A stretch of 10,368 bases of DNA. Origin: Candidatus Hodarchaeota archaeon. Lineage in GTDB: Archaea > Asgardarchaeota > Heimdallarchaeia > Hodarchaeales > Hodarchaeaceae. The notes beneath the pieces are model-generated. The model ran no database searches. It saw nothing but the letters and a program-made list of their open reading frames with translations, and had not been told where the DNA came from. Position 1 is the stretch's first letter; every line of letters starts with the position of its first letter. Made by a program: the position numbers and the translations under genes. Below, one piece after another: positions 1 to 7,536 of this stretch. The stretch covers positions 1 to 10,368 of the forward strand of contig JAEOTU010000055.1 in NCBI GenBank assembly GCA_016839665.1, in the 5' to 3' direction.

Positions 1-547
1 CTTGAACTTGAAGATCGTGAAGATAATCGTCGGTTAATAATGGAATTTTGAGTTCAAAAATGGTGTAATCAAAACCACCTAAGCTAAAATTCCTTGTTGA
101 AGCAATAAAATTATCTGGGGACGAATCGGGAAAAGCCTGCGGATTATTTTGAAGATAGTACTCATCGTCATAAGTGAAAACTAGATTTCCAGGCGCTCCC
201 TGCAATGTTACTGATTTTGCATCCTCAGCCCACACACCATCGGCGTCTACATCGAAATTTATTTTCCAAGTTATATTATCGGTCATTTTTCCAACAATCA
301 ATACTCCAATATAAACATCAGAAAAGTCATTTTTTATGTAAAGAGTTCCTGTGAAATTCAGTATTGAAAAATCTACTTTTCCTGCCTCACTCCAATCGTC
401 TAACCCATCATGGACACCATATCCTAACGTATTCCAAAAACTGTTAACAAAGGAAATATTACCACTAGTCGGTCCAAACATAAAAAGAAATTGAAGGCAA
501 AACAAAGTAAGAATAATCAAATAACTGAACTTGGGTAATTTTTTCAT
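1..547 (-). CDS. Secreted protein with possible CBM9/DOMON-like beta-sandwich domain, 3' end beyond window
   Basis: This reading frame starts at ATG 547 and runs open through 182 codons to the left edge, so the C-terminus is missing. Residues 1-31 form a signal peptide or anchor: MKKLPK, then a hydrophobic stretch (YLIILTLFCLQFLFMF), then a small/polar GPTSG that could be a cleavage site. The following part contains D-D-W-S-E-A, then alternating strands (GTLYIKNDFSDVYIGVLI) and W-K-I-N-F-D-V-D-A-D-G-V-W. This rhythm recalls extracytoplasmic CBM9/DOMON-like sugar- or ligand-binding sandwiches, but the match is by eye only. Sequons (NIS, NFT, NIT) fit an archaeal surface protein. The start is supported by GGTG five bases upstream (553-556). 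It has its own promoter-like box and is separated by 264 bp from the methyltransferase operon, so I see no functional link to it. I am sure it is a real secreted protein gene, but its function is unknown. Confidence 0.8.
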   Translation of the reverse strand, partial: MKKLPKFSYLIILTLFCLQFLFMFGPTSGNISFVNSFWNTLGYGVHDGLDDWSEAGKVDFSILNFTGTLYIKNDFSDVYIGVLIVGKMTDNITWKINFDVDADGVWAEDAKSVTLQGAPGNLVFTYDDEYYLQNNPQAFPDSSPDNFIASTRNFSLGGFDYTIFELKIPLLTDDYLHDLQVQ

Positions 548-552
548 TTTTT

Positions 553-556
553 CACC
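553..556 (-). promoter_or_regulatory. Shine-Dalgarno site of the left-edge secreted protein gene
   Basis: On the minus strand GGTG lies five A residues before ATG 547. This is the classic archaeal ribosome-binding core, and it decides the start codon because no other in-frame ATG upstream has one. Confidence 0.65.
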
Positions 557-600
557 AACTTAATCCTAAATTTACTCTTTTTTATATGGGGTTATTCGTT

Positions 601-610
601 ATTTAAACTT
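601..610 (-). promoter_or_regulatory. Probable TATA box of the left-edge gene
   Basis: Read on the minus strand this is AAGTTTAAAT, preceded by a purine-rich A tract that fits a BRE. The box is centred about 57 bp upstream of ATG 547, so a start of transcription near 577 would give a leader of about 30 nt holding the GGTG site. The GTTTAAA core also occurs in the divergent control region at 7537-7577. Confidence 0.45.
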
Positions 611-811
611 TTTTTTGATGAGTTTCTGTTTCGATCATAGATTATCAAGGTTTATAAGTATTGCGCATAGTTGAGCTTCGTTAAGCATAGTGATATTAAG
701 CCTTTATTAATATCGTCAAAATGATTTTAAACAGAAAAGAACCTAAATTAGGTATTTTATTTATAATTTAACCTTATATTACCTTATTTCTCCCGTTCCT
801 GATGTTAAATT

Positions 812-2713
812 TTAGTGGTGGTTAAAATATTGATGATGTAAGGATATTTGATCTCGAATTTCTTTTTGGTAGACATCAGGTAGCTCATATAACTGAAAGA
901 CTATTTCGTCTATTTCTGTTTGAATTTTATTGATTTTTCCAGTGGAAGTGCAATGAGGGCACAATTGAGTATAAATTTCCGAAGATGTGGAGGAAGTATT
1001 GAGAAGGTCTCGCATTTGTAAAACTTTTTGCGTTAGTTCGTTCAAAGAATCAGTAATGGTTAAGTTTTTCATTGGTAATGGAATAAGACCCAAGTCTGCT
1101 GGCGGGATAGCTGCTGTTAAATTAATTTGGTGAAGAAACCAGTTAACAAAAAGGGAGTTAAAGATCCCCAATAATGCGTCAGATGATATTGTCAAATTAG
1201 AAGTCGAACCAGGACTAAGAAGCAAGTAATTGATATTGTTTTCAGCCCAAATCCGTCTATGTTTTATCAGATGAGTTCCGTCTATCTTTCCTGCAATTAC
1301 ACGACGTAATTGTTCTCGTGCTGTAATCCTTTGGAAGACGATTCGGGGAATTTGGGAATGATCTACCCGAAAGAGCTGTTTGTCCTCAGATTTAGGTCTT
1401 CTGTACCATCTTGGTTTTCGACGATTTTCTTCTAAATTAATAAGATAAGGATGAATATTCTTTCCATTCAAGATAATCTCAAAATTTGCTAATGATCCAT
1501 CTTCTGGAAGTGATTTGAAGTAATAGGGTCGAATATTCGAGTCTGCTGGTCGAATTTCTCCACTTTGGATTTTAAACATGGTTCTTAGAGGAGTACAGGT
1601 CTGATTCAAGAGTTCTAATATCTCTATGGTTCTAATATGAGGCGATGAAATAATTTTATTGAAAAAAGTTAACCGAGGTGTTGAAATCCTTCCTTCGACA
1701 CTATCTCCTTTGTTTAATGAAGACATATCAAAAGTACGAACTATCTGAGTCTGTTGTTTTTCAGCTTCTCCATTTTTTTTACATAAACCCAGGATACAAG
1801 TTCCTTGAAGAACATTTGGAAAAATGTGGGTTCGATTGACAAAATCAACAATCATTTTGATTTCAAAATGGGAAAAAAGAAAATCCCTTACTTTTGTACT
1901 ATAAGAGTCAGTTAAAATGGAATTAGCTGTCAGGAACACTGTTGTACCAGTTGGAGCTAAAAGATCTCGGACCCTAACGAAAAAAAGGTGGTAAAGATTG
2001 AAGCGATTGACAAAAATTTGATTTCGATATAATTGACGATAGAGATGAATATCCTTAGGAGAAATTTCTTTTGTAACATAGGGTGGATTACATAAGACTA
2101 GATCGAACCCAAGCTTTTTTTGTTTAAAAACTGATGAAAATTCTTCATACCAGTGAAATGGTAGTTTTGATTCTTCATTCTGATACAGGAGTGAATTTTT
2201 TTTTCTATCATCCTGAAAGATGTCTCCAAATAAGACATTTCCAACCCGAATTTTCTGGTTAAGAGATTTATCAATTTTCTGGATTAGGTTTGAACCCTTA
2301 ACTGTTTTATTATCCCCAATTATCCATTTTTTAATTTCTCTTCGGCAAGAAATTACCGCTCTAGAGCTTGAATCGACTCCATGGAGGTTTTTTTCTAATA
2401 TGTTTAATCTGATGTTTGTTGAGTCAATTGATTCTGAACTAGAATGGATTCCCTCAAGGAATTTACCTGCAGCTAATAGAAATGCTCCGTCTCCAACTCC
2501 TAAATCCAGAATCTTGATTTCGTCAATTTTTCCATTTAATGAAGGTCTTTGGGTATGAGTCCATTCGAAATTTTCCTTCTGGATGTTTGACCATTGGTTA
2601 ATCGGAAGTTGTTTATTGAGAAACGCTTGAAATCCTGACCACACAACAAATTGAGCTAAAGAGGGTGGTGTGTAATGTTCACCATGTCCTTCATTCTTTT
2701 CAGAAGTTTTCAT
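812..2713 (-). CDS. N6-adenine DNA methyltransferase with C-terminal target-recognition region (TaqI/Eco57I-like)
   Basis: The predicted product (633 residues) transfers a methyl group from S-adenosylmethionine to adenine in a specific DNA site. The gamma-type motif order is visible. An H-Y-T-P-P box at 13-17 serves as motif X, motif I is D-L-G-V-G-D-G-A-F at 70-78, a motif II-like acidic G-V-D is at 112-114, and G-D-I is at 163-165. Catalytic N-P-P-Y is at 209-212 in the context DLVLCNPPY. Residues from about 370 to 560 look like a TaqI-type target-recognition domain (GEIRPAD, LNGKNIHPYL, NSLFVNWFL). The tail has one C-P-H-C and the D-E-I-V-F-Q-L-Y-E-L segment common at the end of such enzymes. 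Only about 65 residues precede motif I, so there is no room for an N-terminal nuclease domain as in type IIG enzymes. The longer frame begins at TTG 2734, but I prefer ATG 2713, which immediately precedes the motif X region. It lies 30 bp after the preceding methyltransferase, so it is probably co-transcribed. Recognition site unknown. Confidence 0.9.
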   Translation of the reverse strand: MKTSEKNEGHGEHYTPPSLAQFVVWSGFQAFLNKQLPINQWSNIQKENFEWTHTQRPSLNGKIDEIKILDLGVGDGAFLLAAGKFLEGIHSSSESIDSTNIRLNILEKNLHGVDSSSRAVISCRREIKKWIIGDNKTVKGSNLIQKIDKSLNQKIRVGNVLFGDIFQDDRKKNSLLYQNEESKLPFHWYEEFSSVFKQKKLGFDLVLCNPPYVTKEISPKDIHLYRQLYRNQIFVNRFNLYHLFFVRVRDLLAPTGTTVFLTANSILTDSYSTKVRDFLFSHFEIKMIVDFVNRTHIFPNVLQGTCILGLCKKNGEAEKQQTQIVRTFDMSSLNKGDSVEGRISTPRLTFFNKIISSPHIRTIEILELLNQTCTPLRTMFKIQSGEIRPADSNIRPYYFKSLPEDGSLANFEIILNGKNIHPYLINLEENRRKPRWYRRPKSEDKQLFRVDHSQIPRIVFQRITAREQLRRVIAGKIDGTHLIKHRRIWAENNINYLLLSPGSTSNLTISSDALLGIFNSLFVNWFLHQINLTAAIPPADLGLIPLPMKNLTITDSLNELTQKVLQMRDLLNTSSTSSEIYTQLCPHCTSTGKINKIQTEIDEIVFQLYELPDVYQKEIRDQISLHHQYFNHH

Positions 2714-2743
2714 TTGCAATCGAATCAATTTCAAATTATAATA

Positions 2744-3544
2744 TCATAGAAAATTATTGAGGTTCAGTGATTCTTGAGGTAGGTTTTGGAATTCCAGTCG
2801 AGAACGAAATGACATAGTTTGTGTTAGATTTTTCTGAGCTTCTTGAACATATTCAGGGTTAATCTCAATCCCCAAGTATTTTCGCTCGAGCAGTTTAGCT
2901 ACGATTGCAGTTGTACCTACACCAAGAAATGGATCAAATACAAGGTTTCCAGGATTAGAAGATGTTAGAATGATTCGTTCCATGAATGCTAATGGTAATT
3001 GAGTAGGATGATGCGCATGTCTCTTCCCTCGATGTTTAACCCGATAAAGATTGCTCCAAATATCAGAATATAAGGCGTCCTGTAATGAAGAGGAGTTTCG
3101 CTGCCTGATGCATTTAGAACGGGAACAGTGAGTCCAATTGTGTTTGGATTTTAATTGATTGAATGTGTGTTCAAGAGATTTTGTGTAGAAAAGAAGTGAA
3201 TAATGTGCAGGCATTATTTTTCCGCGAGGAGTGGAAAGAGCATCCCAAGCAATAGTGTTTTGACGGAACAAGAATTTGTCAAGAAAAACAGCATGGTGAA
3301 GTGCCCATTTAGGGAGGGTCAAGAAATATAACGAGCCATGTGGTTTTAGTAATCGAATTATTCCTTTTAACCATTGTTCTGTCCATTTAAGGTAATTTTT
3401 TGGGGTGTTTGAATCAATATAGACGCCATAATCTTTTTCTAGGTTATAAGGTGGATCTGCAAATGCTAGATCGACAATTTCGGAGGGTAGAATTTTCATC
3501 TCTTCAATACAATCCCCATTAATTATCTTATTTTCGTAATTCAT
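2744..3544 (-). CDS. Beta-class DNA methyltransferase (DPPYN), catalytic member of the pair
   Basis: The product (266 residues) carries every hallmark of a beta-class amino-methyltransferase in the permuted order. G-D-C-I-E-E-M is at 10-16, and catalytic D-P-P-Y-N at 30-34. The L-K-P-H-G strand/loop is at 66-70, and a variable region at about 100-175 probably reads the target. H-P-T-Q (179-182) is followed by motif I, F-D-P-F-L-G-V-G-T-T (203-212), and G-I-E-I-N-P-E-Y (225-232) is the cofactor acidic strand. DPPY rather than SPPY favours N6-adenine, though N4-cytosine cannot be excluded. The longest frame opens at a TTG at 3607, but its first 21 residues only re-read the end of the upstream gene in another frame. 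ATG 3544 has GGAG about nine bases upstream and begins just before the conserved INGDC. It overlaps the preceding pseudo-methyltransferase by 17 bp, which implies translational coupling. It probably acts with that protein as a heterodimer (inference). Confidence 0.92.
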   Translation of the reverse strand: MNYENKIINGDCIEEMKILPSEIVDLAFADPPYNLEKDYGVYIDSNTPKNYLKWTEQWLKGIIRLLKPHGSLYFLTLPKWALHHAVFLDKFLFRQNTIAWDALSTPRGKIMPAHYSLLFYTKSLEHTFNQLKSKHNWTHCSRSKCIRQRNSSSLQDALYSDIWSNLYRVKHRGKRHAHHPTQLPLAFMERIILTSSNPGNLVFDPFLGVGTTAIVAKLLERKYLGIEINPEYVQEAQKNLTQTMSFRSRLEFQNLPQESLNLNNFL

Positions 3545-4442
3545 GAGGAATTTCTCCATCAAAAGGGGCAAGTAACAATGATGACTCGGTATTACAGGAT
3601 AGATCAATTAATCGTTTTAAGATTGGAGAAGGAAGAATCGAACCTGAATCATATTCTAGATGCCATACATCAGAGATAACCATACCATCAACATGTCGAA
3701 GGTGTTTTTTACCTCCATAATCTTTTAAAGGTTCAGAACAAAACGAACAATTGCGATAAGGCTCTCTAACTCGATTTATTCGGAAATTTCTTTTTGAATT
3801 TACAAAATAGAGTATTCCATTTGCCTCTGGAGTGAATTTTCTTATTTTTTGTTGTCGAGGGGTCTTTGCTGCATATGCTATCCAATACTTAAAGAATAAA
3901 CCCATTTCACTAAGTATCACACCAAAATATGGCATGTATCGTGGAATCGAATGAATTAAAATATTTCCATGGGATTTGAGGATTCGACGAGTTTCTTGTA
4001 GGAATTTTTCTACCTGATTTTTAATGGGTGATTTATTAGTTTCTTCAAATGTTACTGCTTCTAGTTTCTCAGATGGATCAAACTTCGGTGCAAGAATCCA
4101 TGTGTCAATGCTATCTTTTTTAATTTGATCCAGCTTATCCATTTCTGAAGTACGTAGCACACGGATTTCTTTGGTGATAATATTCTTAGCACTGTCGCTT
4201 TTATGTTTACGTATTAAGAACTTCTTTTTCGCATCATCTGGATCCTCTGTAATATCATAAACAGACATCAATTCAGACAATTTGAAAAACCCCTTCTCCC
4301 GTAAAGGATCTTTCAACGGAGTTCCATGCTTATCATACTTTTTAAGCAATCCACGAGAGATTTGAAGACGGATATTTTCCTCTGCATGATTTGTGTAAAT
4401 CACTGCATCTTTCAATGTTACCAATCGTTCATGCTTAGACAT
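3528..4442 (-). CDS. Degenerate methyltransferase-fold protein with N-terminal helix-turn-helix and putative zinc finger; likely non-catalytic partner
   Basis: This protein (304 residues) resembles beta-class DNA methyltransferases along its length but lacks their active site. Residues 5-60 (VTLKDAVIYTNHAEENIRLQ, then RGLLKKYDKHG) look like a MerR/excisionase-type DNA-reading helix-turn-helix. Around 112-122 SIDTWILAPKFD sits where motif IV (DPPY) should be. LKSHG at 155-159 and ISDVW at 256-260 match LKPHG and YSDIW of the downstream enzyme. Near the end LLAPFDGEIP replaces the DPFxGxGT cofactor loop, and the protein stops 9 residues later without the following acidic strand. C232, C235, H247 and H250 form C-x2-C-x11-H-x2-H, a likely zinc site. 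It is the first gene of the operon, and its last 17 bp overlap the intact methyltransferase. I infer a target-recognition or structural subunit, analogous to known active/inactive methyltransferase pairs such as METTL3-METTL14. The frame is complete and shows no in-frame stops, so it is not obviously a decaying pseudogene. Confidence 0.8.
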   Translation of the reverse strand: MSKHERLVTLKDAVIYTNHAEENIRLQISRGLLKKYDKHGTPLKDPLREKGFFKLSELMSVYDITEDPDDAKKKFLIRKHKSDSAKNIITKEIRVLRTSEMDKLDQIKKDSIDTWILAPKFDPSEKLEAVTFEETNKSPIKNQVEKFLQETRRILKSHGNILIHSIPRYMPYFGVILSEMGLFFKYWIAYAAKTPRQQKIRKFTPEANGILYFVNSKRNFRINRVREPYRNCSFCSEPLKDYGGKKHLRHVDGMVISDVWHLEYDSGSILPSPILKRLIDLSCNTESSLLLAPFDGEIPHELRK

Positions 4443-4580
4443 AAAGTAAGACCTAGCAATATATTGTTAACTAAGAATCATTCAAATGCGGGCGTATATG
4501 AATTTACTGATTTTAAGTTCTTATCAGCTAAATTAGTTGATTAATTTAAAACAGGTTCCACCACCATATACCCAAATGAG
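4443..4580 (-). promoter_or_regulatory. Probable promoter region of the methyltransferase operon
   Basis: The region ahead of ATG 4442 contains two TATA-like candidates on the minus strand: TGTTTTAAATTAA at 4541-4553 and the palindrome CAATATATTG at 4457-4466. The distal one would give a leader of about 80 nt. The proximal one is so close that transcription would start at or just inside the annotated start codon. No strong ribosome-binding site is visible, only a weak AGGT about ten bases upstream. Confidence 0.35.
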
Positions 4581-4581
4581 C

Positions 4582-4589
4582 AAAAAAAA
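4582..4589 (-). terminator. Poly-T terminator of the VWA operon
   Basis: An A8 run on the plus strand reads as T8 on the minus strand, 36 bp beyond the stop codon of the 232-residue membrane protein. Archaeal RNA polymerase terminates on short T tracts without a hairpin, and none is needed here. Confidence 0.5.
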
Positions 4590-4625
4590 GAAGGGGAGAA
4601 AGATTTTAGATTGTGAGTCCGTGCA

Positions 4626-5324
4626 TTATTCGATAACCATCCATCCTATAGAATAGCTAGCCATCCATAGAAGGTTTTCACTAGAATCAAGAACAGAGAT
4701 TTGTCGAATTATTTCACCTTGGCCATTAATGTAAGGTTGTTTTTGATAGTACCCATATTCCAGCTCTTGAAAAACGATCCATCCTGATGAGAAGTTAAGA
4801 CTGTCTAACTGTTGTGTGATTATCCACAGCTTGTCAAATTGAGTCGGGATAGTGGGAGCGAAATTGAATAATGGATCATCAATACCATCAATGCTTCCAA
4901 TTAAGGATTCAATCGTAAAATTTGTAAGGTTTCGGCTGTTGAATGACCAAGTGTAGGCAAAATATCGTGCCTTGCTTTCATCCTTGTCAAGAGAATGGTT
5001 GTAATGCTCAATAGTGGATTGATTTATTGTGCAAAAATCATACTGTGATGTAATTGATGAATTCAGAAACTGATTGCTAGATGAATTGATTTGTTTGGTT
5101 TCGTCAAATAAATCTCTCATTTCCAGATTTTGAAGAATTTCAATGCCATCTGAATGATTACTGTAACGTTGTATTAATATCATTTGATCTGAGTTTGGAG
5201 AAGTGAACACTTTCATGAAGAAAAAGGGAGAAGATGGAAACAGAAAAATTAATAGTCCAACGATGACTATTATTCCAGCGATTACCCTGACAAGTCTTAG
5301 TCTTGCGATTTTATCTGTCTCCAT
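4626..5324 (-). CDS. Single-pass membrane protein with glycosylated-looking ectodomain
   Basis: The product (232 residues) has a short basic cytoplasmic N-terminus (METDKIARLRLVR), one membrane helix at about 13-32 (VIAGIIVIVGLLIFLF) and a C-terminal ectodomain of about 200 residues. The ectodomain carries eight N-x-S/T sequons and has no motif I recognise. With positive charges inside, topology should be N-in/C-out and uncleaved, though a cleaved signal peptide is possible. The start codon lies 2 bp after the stop of the VWA protein gene, and the ribosome-binding site (GGGGGT, 5332-5337) is inside that gene's last codons, so the two are translationally coupled and their products probably made in proportion. 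I infer a partner of the VWA protein in the envelope. Only two Cys are present (the FC and WF-rich regions give no obvious metal site). Function unknown. Confidence 0.82.
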   Translation of the reverse strand: METDKIARLRLVRVIAGIIVIVGLLIFLFPSSPFFFMKVFTSPNSDQMILIQRYSNHSDGIEILQNLEMRDLFDETKQINSSSNQFLNSSITSQYDFCTINQSTIEHYNHSLDKDESKARYFAYTWSFNSRNLTNFTIESLIGSIDGIDDPLFNFAPTIPTQFDKLWIITQQLDSLNFSSGWIVFQELEYGYYQKQPYINGQGEIIRQISVLDSSENLLWMASYSIGWMVIE

Positions 5325-5326
5325 TC

Positions 5327-7453
5327 TTATGACCCCCGTTTCCTATTTAAAATGAGTAGGAAAACTAGAATACCTAACGGAAAGAGAGTTGATACGATAT
5401 CAAACCCAGGAGTCGATGCCACAGCGTAATAGCGATCGTCGATGTCAGGTACTAGATCAGTAAGAATTAATCTGTACATTCCTTCTCTTAATTGTGCATT
5501 AACTAAAACGAAATATGTTCCTGGTTTGAGTTCAAGAGCTTTAGTGACAGAAAAGTCACCAATGTAGGTCCAATTTGTGTAAAAGACTTTTCCACCAACA
5601 ACTAAGTCTGAACTAGGAGTATAATCAACCACTAAGTTAATTTTTTCATTAAGAGTCCATTGATAGAGGTGGGTTCTTTCTATATCAGTCATATTCCTGG
5701 TAACAGACTGATTATCCAAAAGTAATGGGGAAAACCAAACTGATTCCAATTGACAGGCATTTTCATAATAATCTGGAATTGTCAAACTCAATAAATATTG
5801 TTGTTTTTGTAGAGGAAACTCCAATATTCTACTTAATTGTGATGTTTCACCTTGGTTTGTTACAATATCGTTATTCACGGGTATTTTGTTGTTTTTATCC
5901 TCATCTTGGATAGACAGATCAACAACAATGTCAGTAATCAACTCCTGTGGACACGAAAACCATAAGAAAGTAGTCATATTCGATGGAGAAGAGAATAATG
6001 AAACGAGTGATTCTCCGCCAGTAATTTGAACAACTGTTTTTTCACCAAGGATTCTTGATTGAATACCCACATCGATCCAAAATTCACTGGTTACTCCTGA
6101 GTTTCCAAGACTGTCTGTAGCCTCAAAGAAGAAAGATAGATTATACTCTTCTTTCAAATCATGGAAGCTCACAGAATATAGTGAGGTTGCGTTATCATAA
6201 ATCATTAAATCAACTGTCCAACTATCATAAGCATTATGATAGATAACGACATTGCTTATTACTGAGAAATCACGTACTTCTGCAAATAACTGAACATCAA
6301 AAAATCCAGATCCTTTTGCTATAACCTTATCGTAATAAATTACAGATGGCGCTGAAAAATCCATCCAATAGTGAGCTCGTTCGCTCGTTCCTAATAAATC
6401 TCCATTTTCATTGGACCATGTTGCTTCTACAATAAACCAATTGGAATATTCTCGGGATAGTTCCAGTGTCCATTCTTGAATTAATTTAGGCAAAGTAACT
6501 GGGTTTTCTCCCCCTTCAAGATCTGGGAGATAAACTGACTTACCTCCAGTATAGTTTGCAATCCATTGAAATTGATTTTCTACGAAAGTATCTGGATTCT
6601 CACATACAACAGTACTGATAATGACGCCTTTATCTTTCAGCTCAGTGACAACTGAAAGCAGTTCTGAACCATTATACCACGAATCACTCTGATAGTCTTT
6701 ACCGATTACATGTCCTGGATCACAATCTTCATCACCAATCACAATTACTAGTTTTTGAGCATCTTGTCGCCAATCCCAGGTGTTGGTACAATAAAGAGCA
6801 TCTCCCCATGGTTCAGTCCCCCCATTTGAATATAAAGATTCGATCATGTCTTTTATTGCATTAAAATCAGTTGTTAGAGGCATATAATTATTAGAAGATG
6901 ACATGGGAAATTGAGAATATTTTGACCAACCATATACAATAATTCCTATTCGAAGATCAGAGATTTCAGCAGTTAAGGTAGAAATTAAGTCTGTCAGTTC
7001 CTTTTGGACTGAGGCGATTTCTTCCCCCATACTCCCTGATGCGTCAACTATCAGGACTAGATCTACTCCTCGATTGATATCTGGTTCAGTTACACTGAGT
7101 GTGACGTTGAAAGAAACGAGCTGCTCCACATTTATGTCGGAGAACTGATAATTAGTTCTCGGACTGATTTCCACATTCAAAGCCGTCGTATTTACGTCAG
7201 CATTAACATTTTGCATACGATCTGAACCATTATTCTGGAGAGTTATACTGAATTCAATAGCTGAAGAAAGTCCGATTCCTGAAGCATTTTGATTGATATT
7301 GATTACCAAATCTTCTGATGACTTCACATCGGATGATATTATCATGGTTTTTGCATTATTGTAACCCAAGGAGCTGGAAACATAAAAAATCCCTTGAATT
7401 ATAATAATAAATACAACTAACAGATTTAACTTATTTAACAATCGTTTTCTCAT
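5327..7453 (-). CDS. Type I membrane protein with extracellular von Willebrand factor A domain
   Basis: The product (708 residues) is a surface adhesion-type protein. Residues 1-30 are a signal peptide (MRKRLLNK, then LLVVFIIIIQGIF). Residues 45-125 look like a CARDB-like beta sandwich (SIEFSITLQNNGSD to FNVTLSV). Residues 128-330 are a VWA domain (VDLVLIVDASGSMGEE). Its metal-ion-dependent adhesion site is complete: D137-x-S139-x-S141, T213 in G-G-T-E-P, and D241 in V-I-G-D-E-D. Residues 365-462 resemble an Ig-like domain ending E-A-T-D-S-L-G-N-S-G, followed by a further beta-rich region. A C-terminal helix (about 685-703) and R-K-R-G-S form a stop-transfer anchor. About a dozen N-x-S/T sequons support an outside location. 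AGGTGG seven bases before ATG 7453 fixes the start. VWA domains bind protein ligands through a divalent metal, but the ligand is unknown. This is the first gene of the minus-strand operon that diverges from the MinD-like operon. An intracellular MoxR-linked VWA role is unlikely given the signal peptide. Confidence 0.9.
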   Translation of the reverse strand: MRKRLLNKLNLLVVFIIIIQGIFYVSSSLGYNNAKTMIISSDVKSSEDLVININQNASGIGLSSAIEFSITLQNNGSDRMQNVNADVNTTALNVEISPRTNYQFSDINVEQLVSFNVTLSVTEPDINRGVDLVLIVDASGSMGEEIASVQKELTDLISTLTAEISDLRIGIIVYGWSKYSQFPMSSSNNYMPLTTDFNAIKDMIESLYSNGGTEPWGDALYCTNTWDWRQDAQKLVIVIGDEDCDPGHVIGKDYQSDSWYNGSELLSVVTELKDKGVIISTVVCENPDTFVENQFQWIANYTGGKSVYLPDLEGGENPVTLPKLIQEWTLELSREYSNWFIVEATWSNENGDLLGTSERAHYWMDFSAPSVIYYDKVIAKGSGFFDVQLFAEVRDFSVISNVVIYHNAYDSWTVDLMIYDNATSLYSVSFHDLKEEYNLSFFFEATDSLGNSGVTSEFWIDVGIQSRILGEKTVVQITGGESLVSLFSSPSNMTTFLWFSCPQELITDIVVDLSIQDEDKNNKIPVNNDIVTNQGETSQLSRILEFPLQKQQYLLSLTIPDYYENACQLESVWFSPLLLDNQSVTRNMTDIERTHLYQWTLNEKINLVVDYTPSSDLVVGGKVFYTNWTYIGDFSVTKALELKPGTYFVLVNAQLREGMYRLILTDLVPDIDDRYYAVASTPGFDIVSTLFPLGILVFLLILNRKRGS

Positions 7454-7460
7454 ATAAATA

Positions 7461-7466
7461 CCACCT
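7461..7466 (-). promoter_or_regulatory. Strong Shine-Dalgarno site of the VWA gene
   Basis: AGGTGG on the minus strand ends seven bases before ATG 7453. It is the best ribosome-binding site in the window and shows that the VWA transcript has a leader. Confidence 0.7.
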
Positions 7467-7536
7467 AATAATATGAATCACTTGTTCAACCAACATAGAT
7501 CAACAAATATCATCATTTATTATCAATGATCATATG

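Larger units (their letters stand above)
548..811. other. Intergenic region between left-edge gene and methyltransferase operon, with two perfect inverted repeats
   Basis: This 264-bp AT-rich stretch holds no credible gene. Besides the promoter and ribosome site of the left gene it contains an 8-bp perfect inverted repeat, GATATTAA at 692-699 and TTAATATC at 707-714, with a 7-nt spacer. It also has a 13-bp odd palindrome, ACCTAAATTAGGT, at 741-753. Either could be a regulator site for the left gene or part of the 3' processing or termination region of the methyltransferase operon. No strong T tract is seen on the minus strand behind the operon. Confidence 0.5.

Noticed and set aside
661..667. 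TTGCGCA near the left-edge promoter as another copy of the divergent-region operator
   Set aside because: It is a single 7-8 bp match without the tandem repeat. By rough composition such a match is expected by chance in 10 kb, and ATGCGCAT also occurs inside a gene at 3011-3018.
2220..2558. A 112-codon open frame on the plus strand
   Set aside because: It lies antisense inside the N6-adenine methyltransferase, across its motif I region, and the translation has no recognisable domain.
2714..2734. Seven-residue extension of the large methyltransferase from a TTG
   Set aside because: The ATG at 2713 is closer to the conserved HYTPP box, and neither candidate has a Shine-Dalgarno site that would favour the TTG.
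3545..3607. N-terminal extension of the beta-class methyltransferase from a TTG
   Set aside because: The 21 extra residues re-read the 3' end of the upstream gene. The ATG at 3544 has GGAG in front and starts next to the conserved INGDC.
2744..4442. The two beta-class genes as one enzyme split by a frameshift
   Set aside because: The downstream gene alone has the complete motif set from GDC and DPPYN to DPFLGVGTT. The upstream gene has its own counterpart of each framework segment, so these are two full-length homologues.
812..4442. BREX or DISARM defence island
   Set aside because: The methyltransferases are much shorter than PglX, and no PglZ, BrxC-like ATPase, helicase or phospholipase D gene is present.
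5725..5913. A 62-codon plus-strand frame inside the VWA gene
   Set aside because: It is antisense to a well-supported gene and has no ribosome site or domain.
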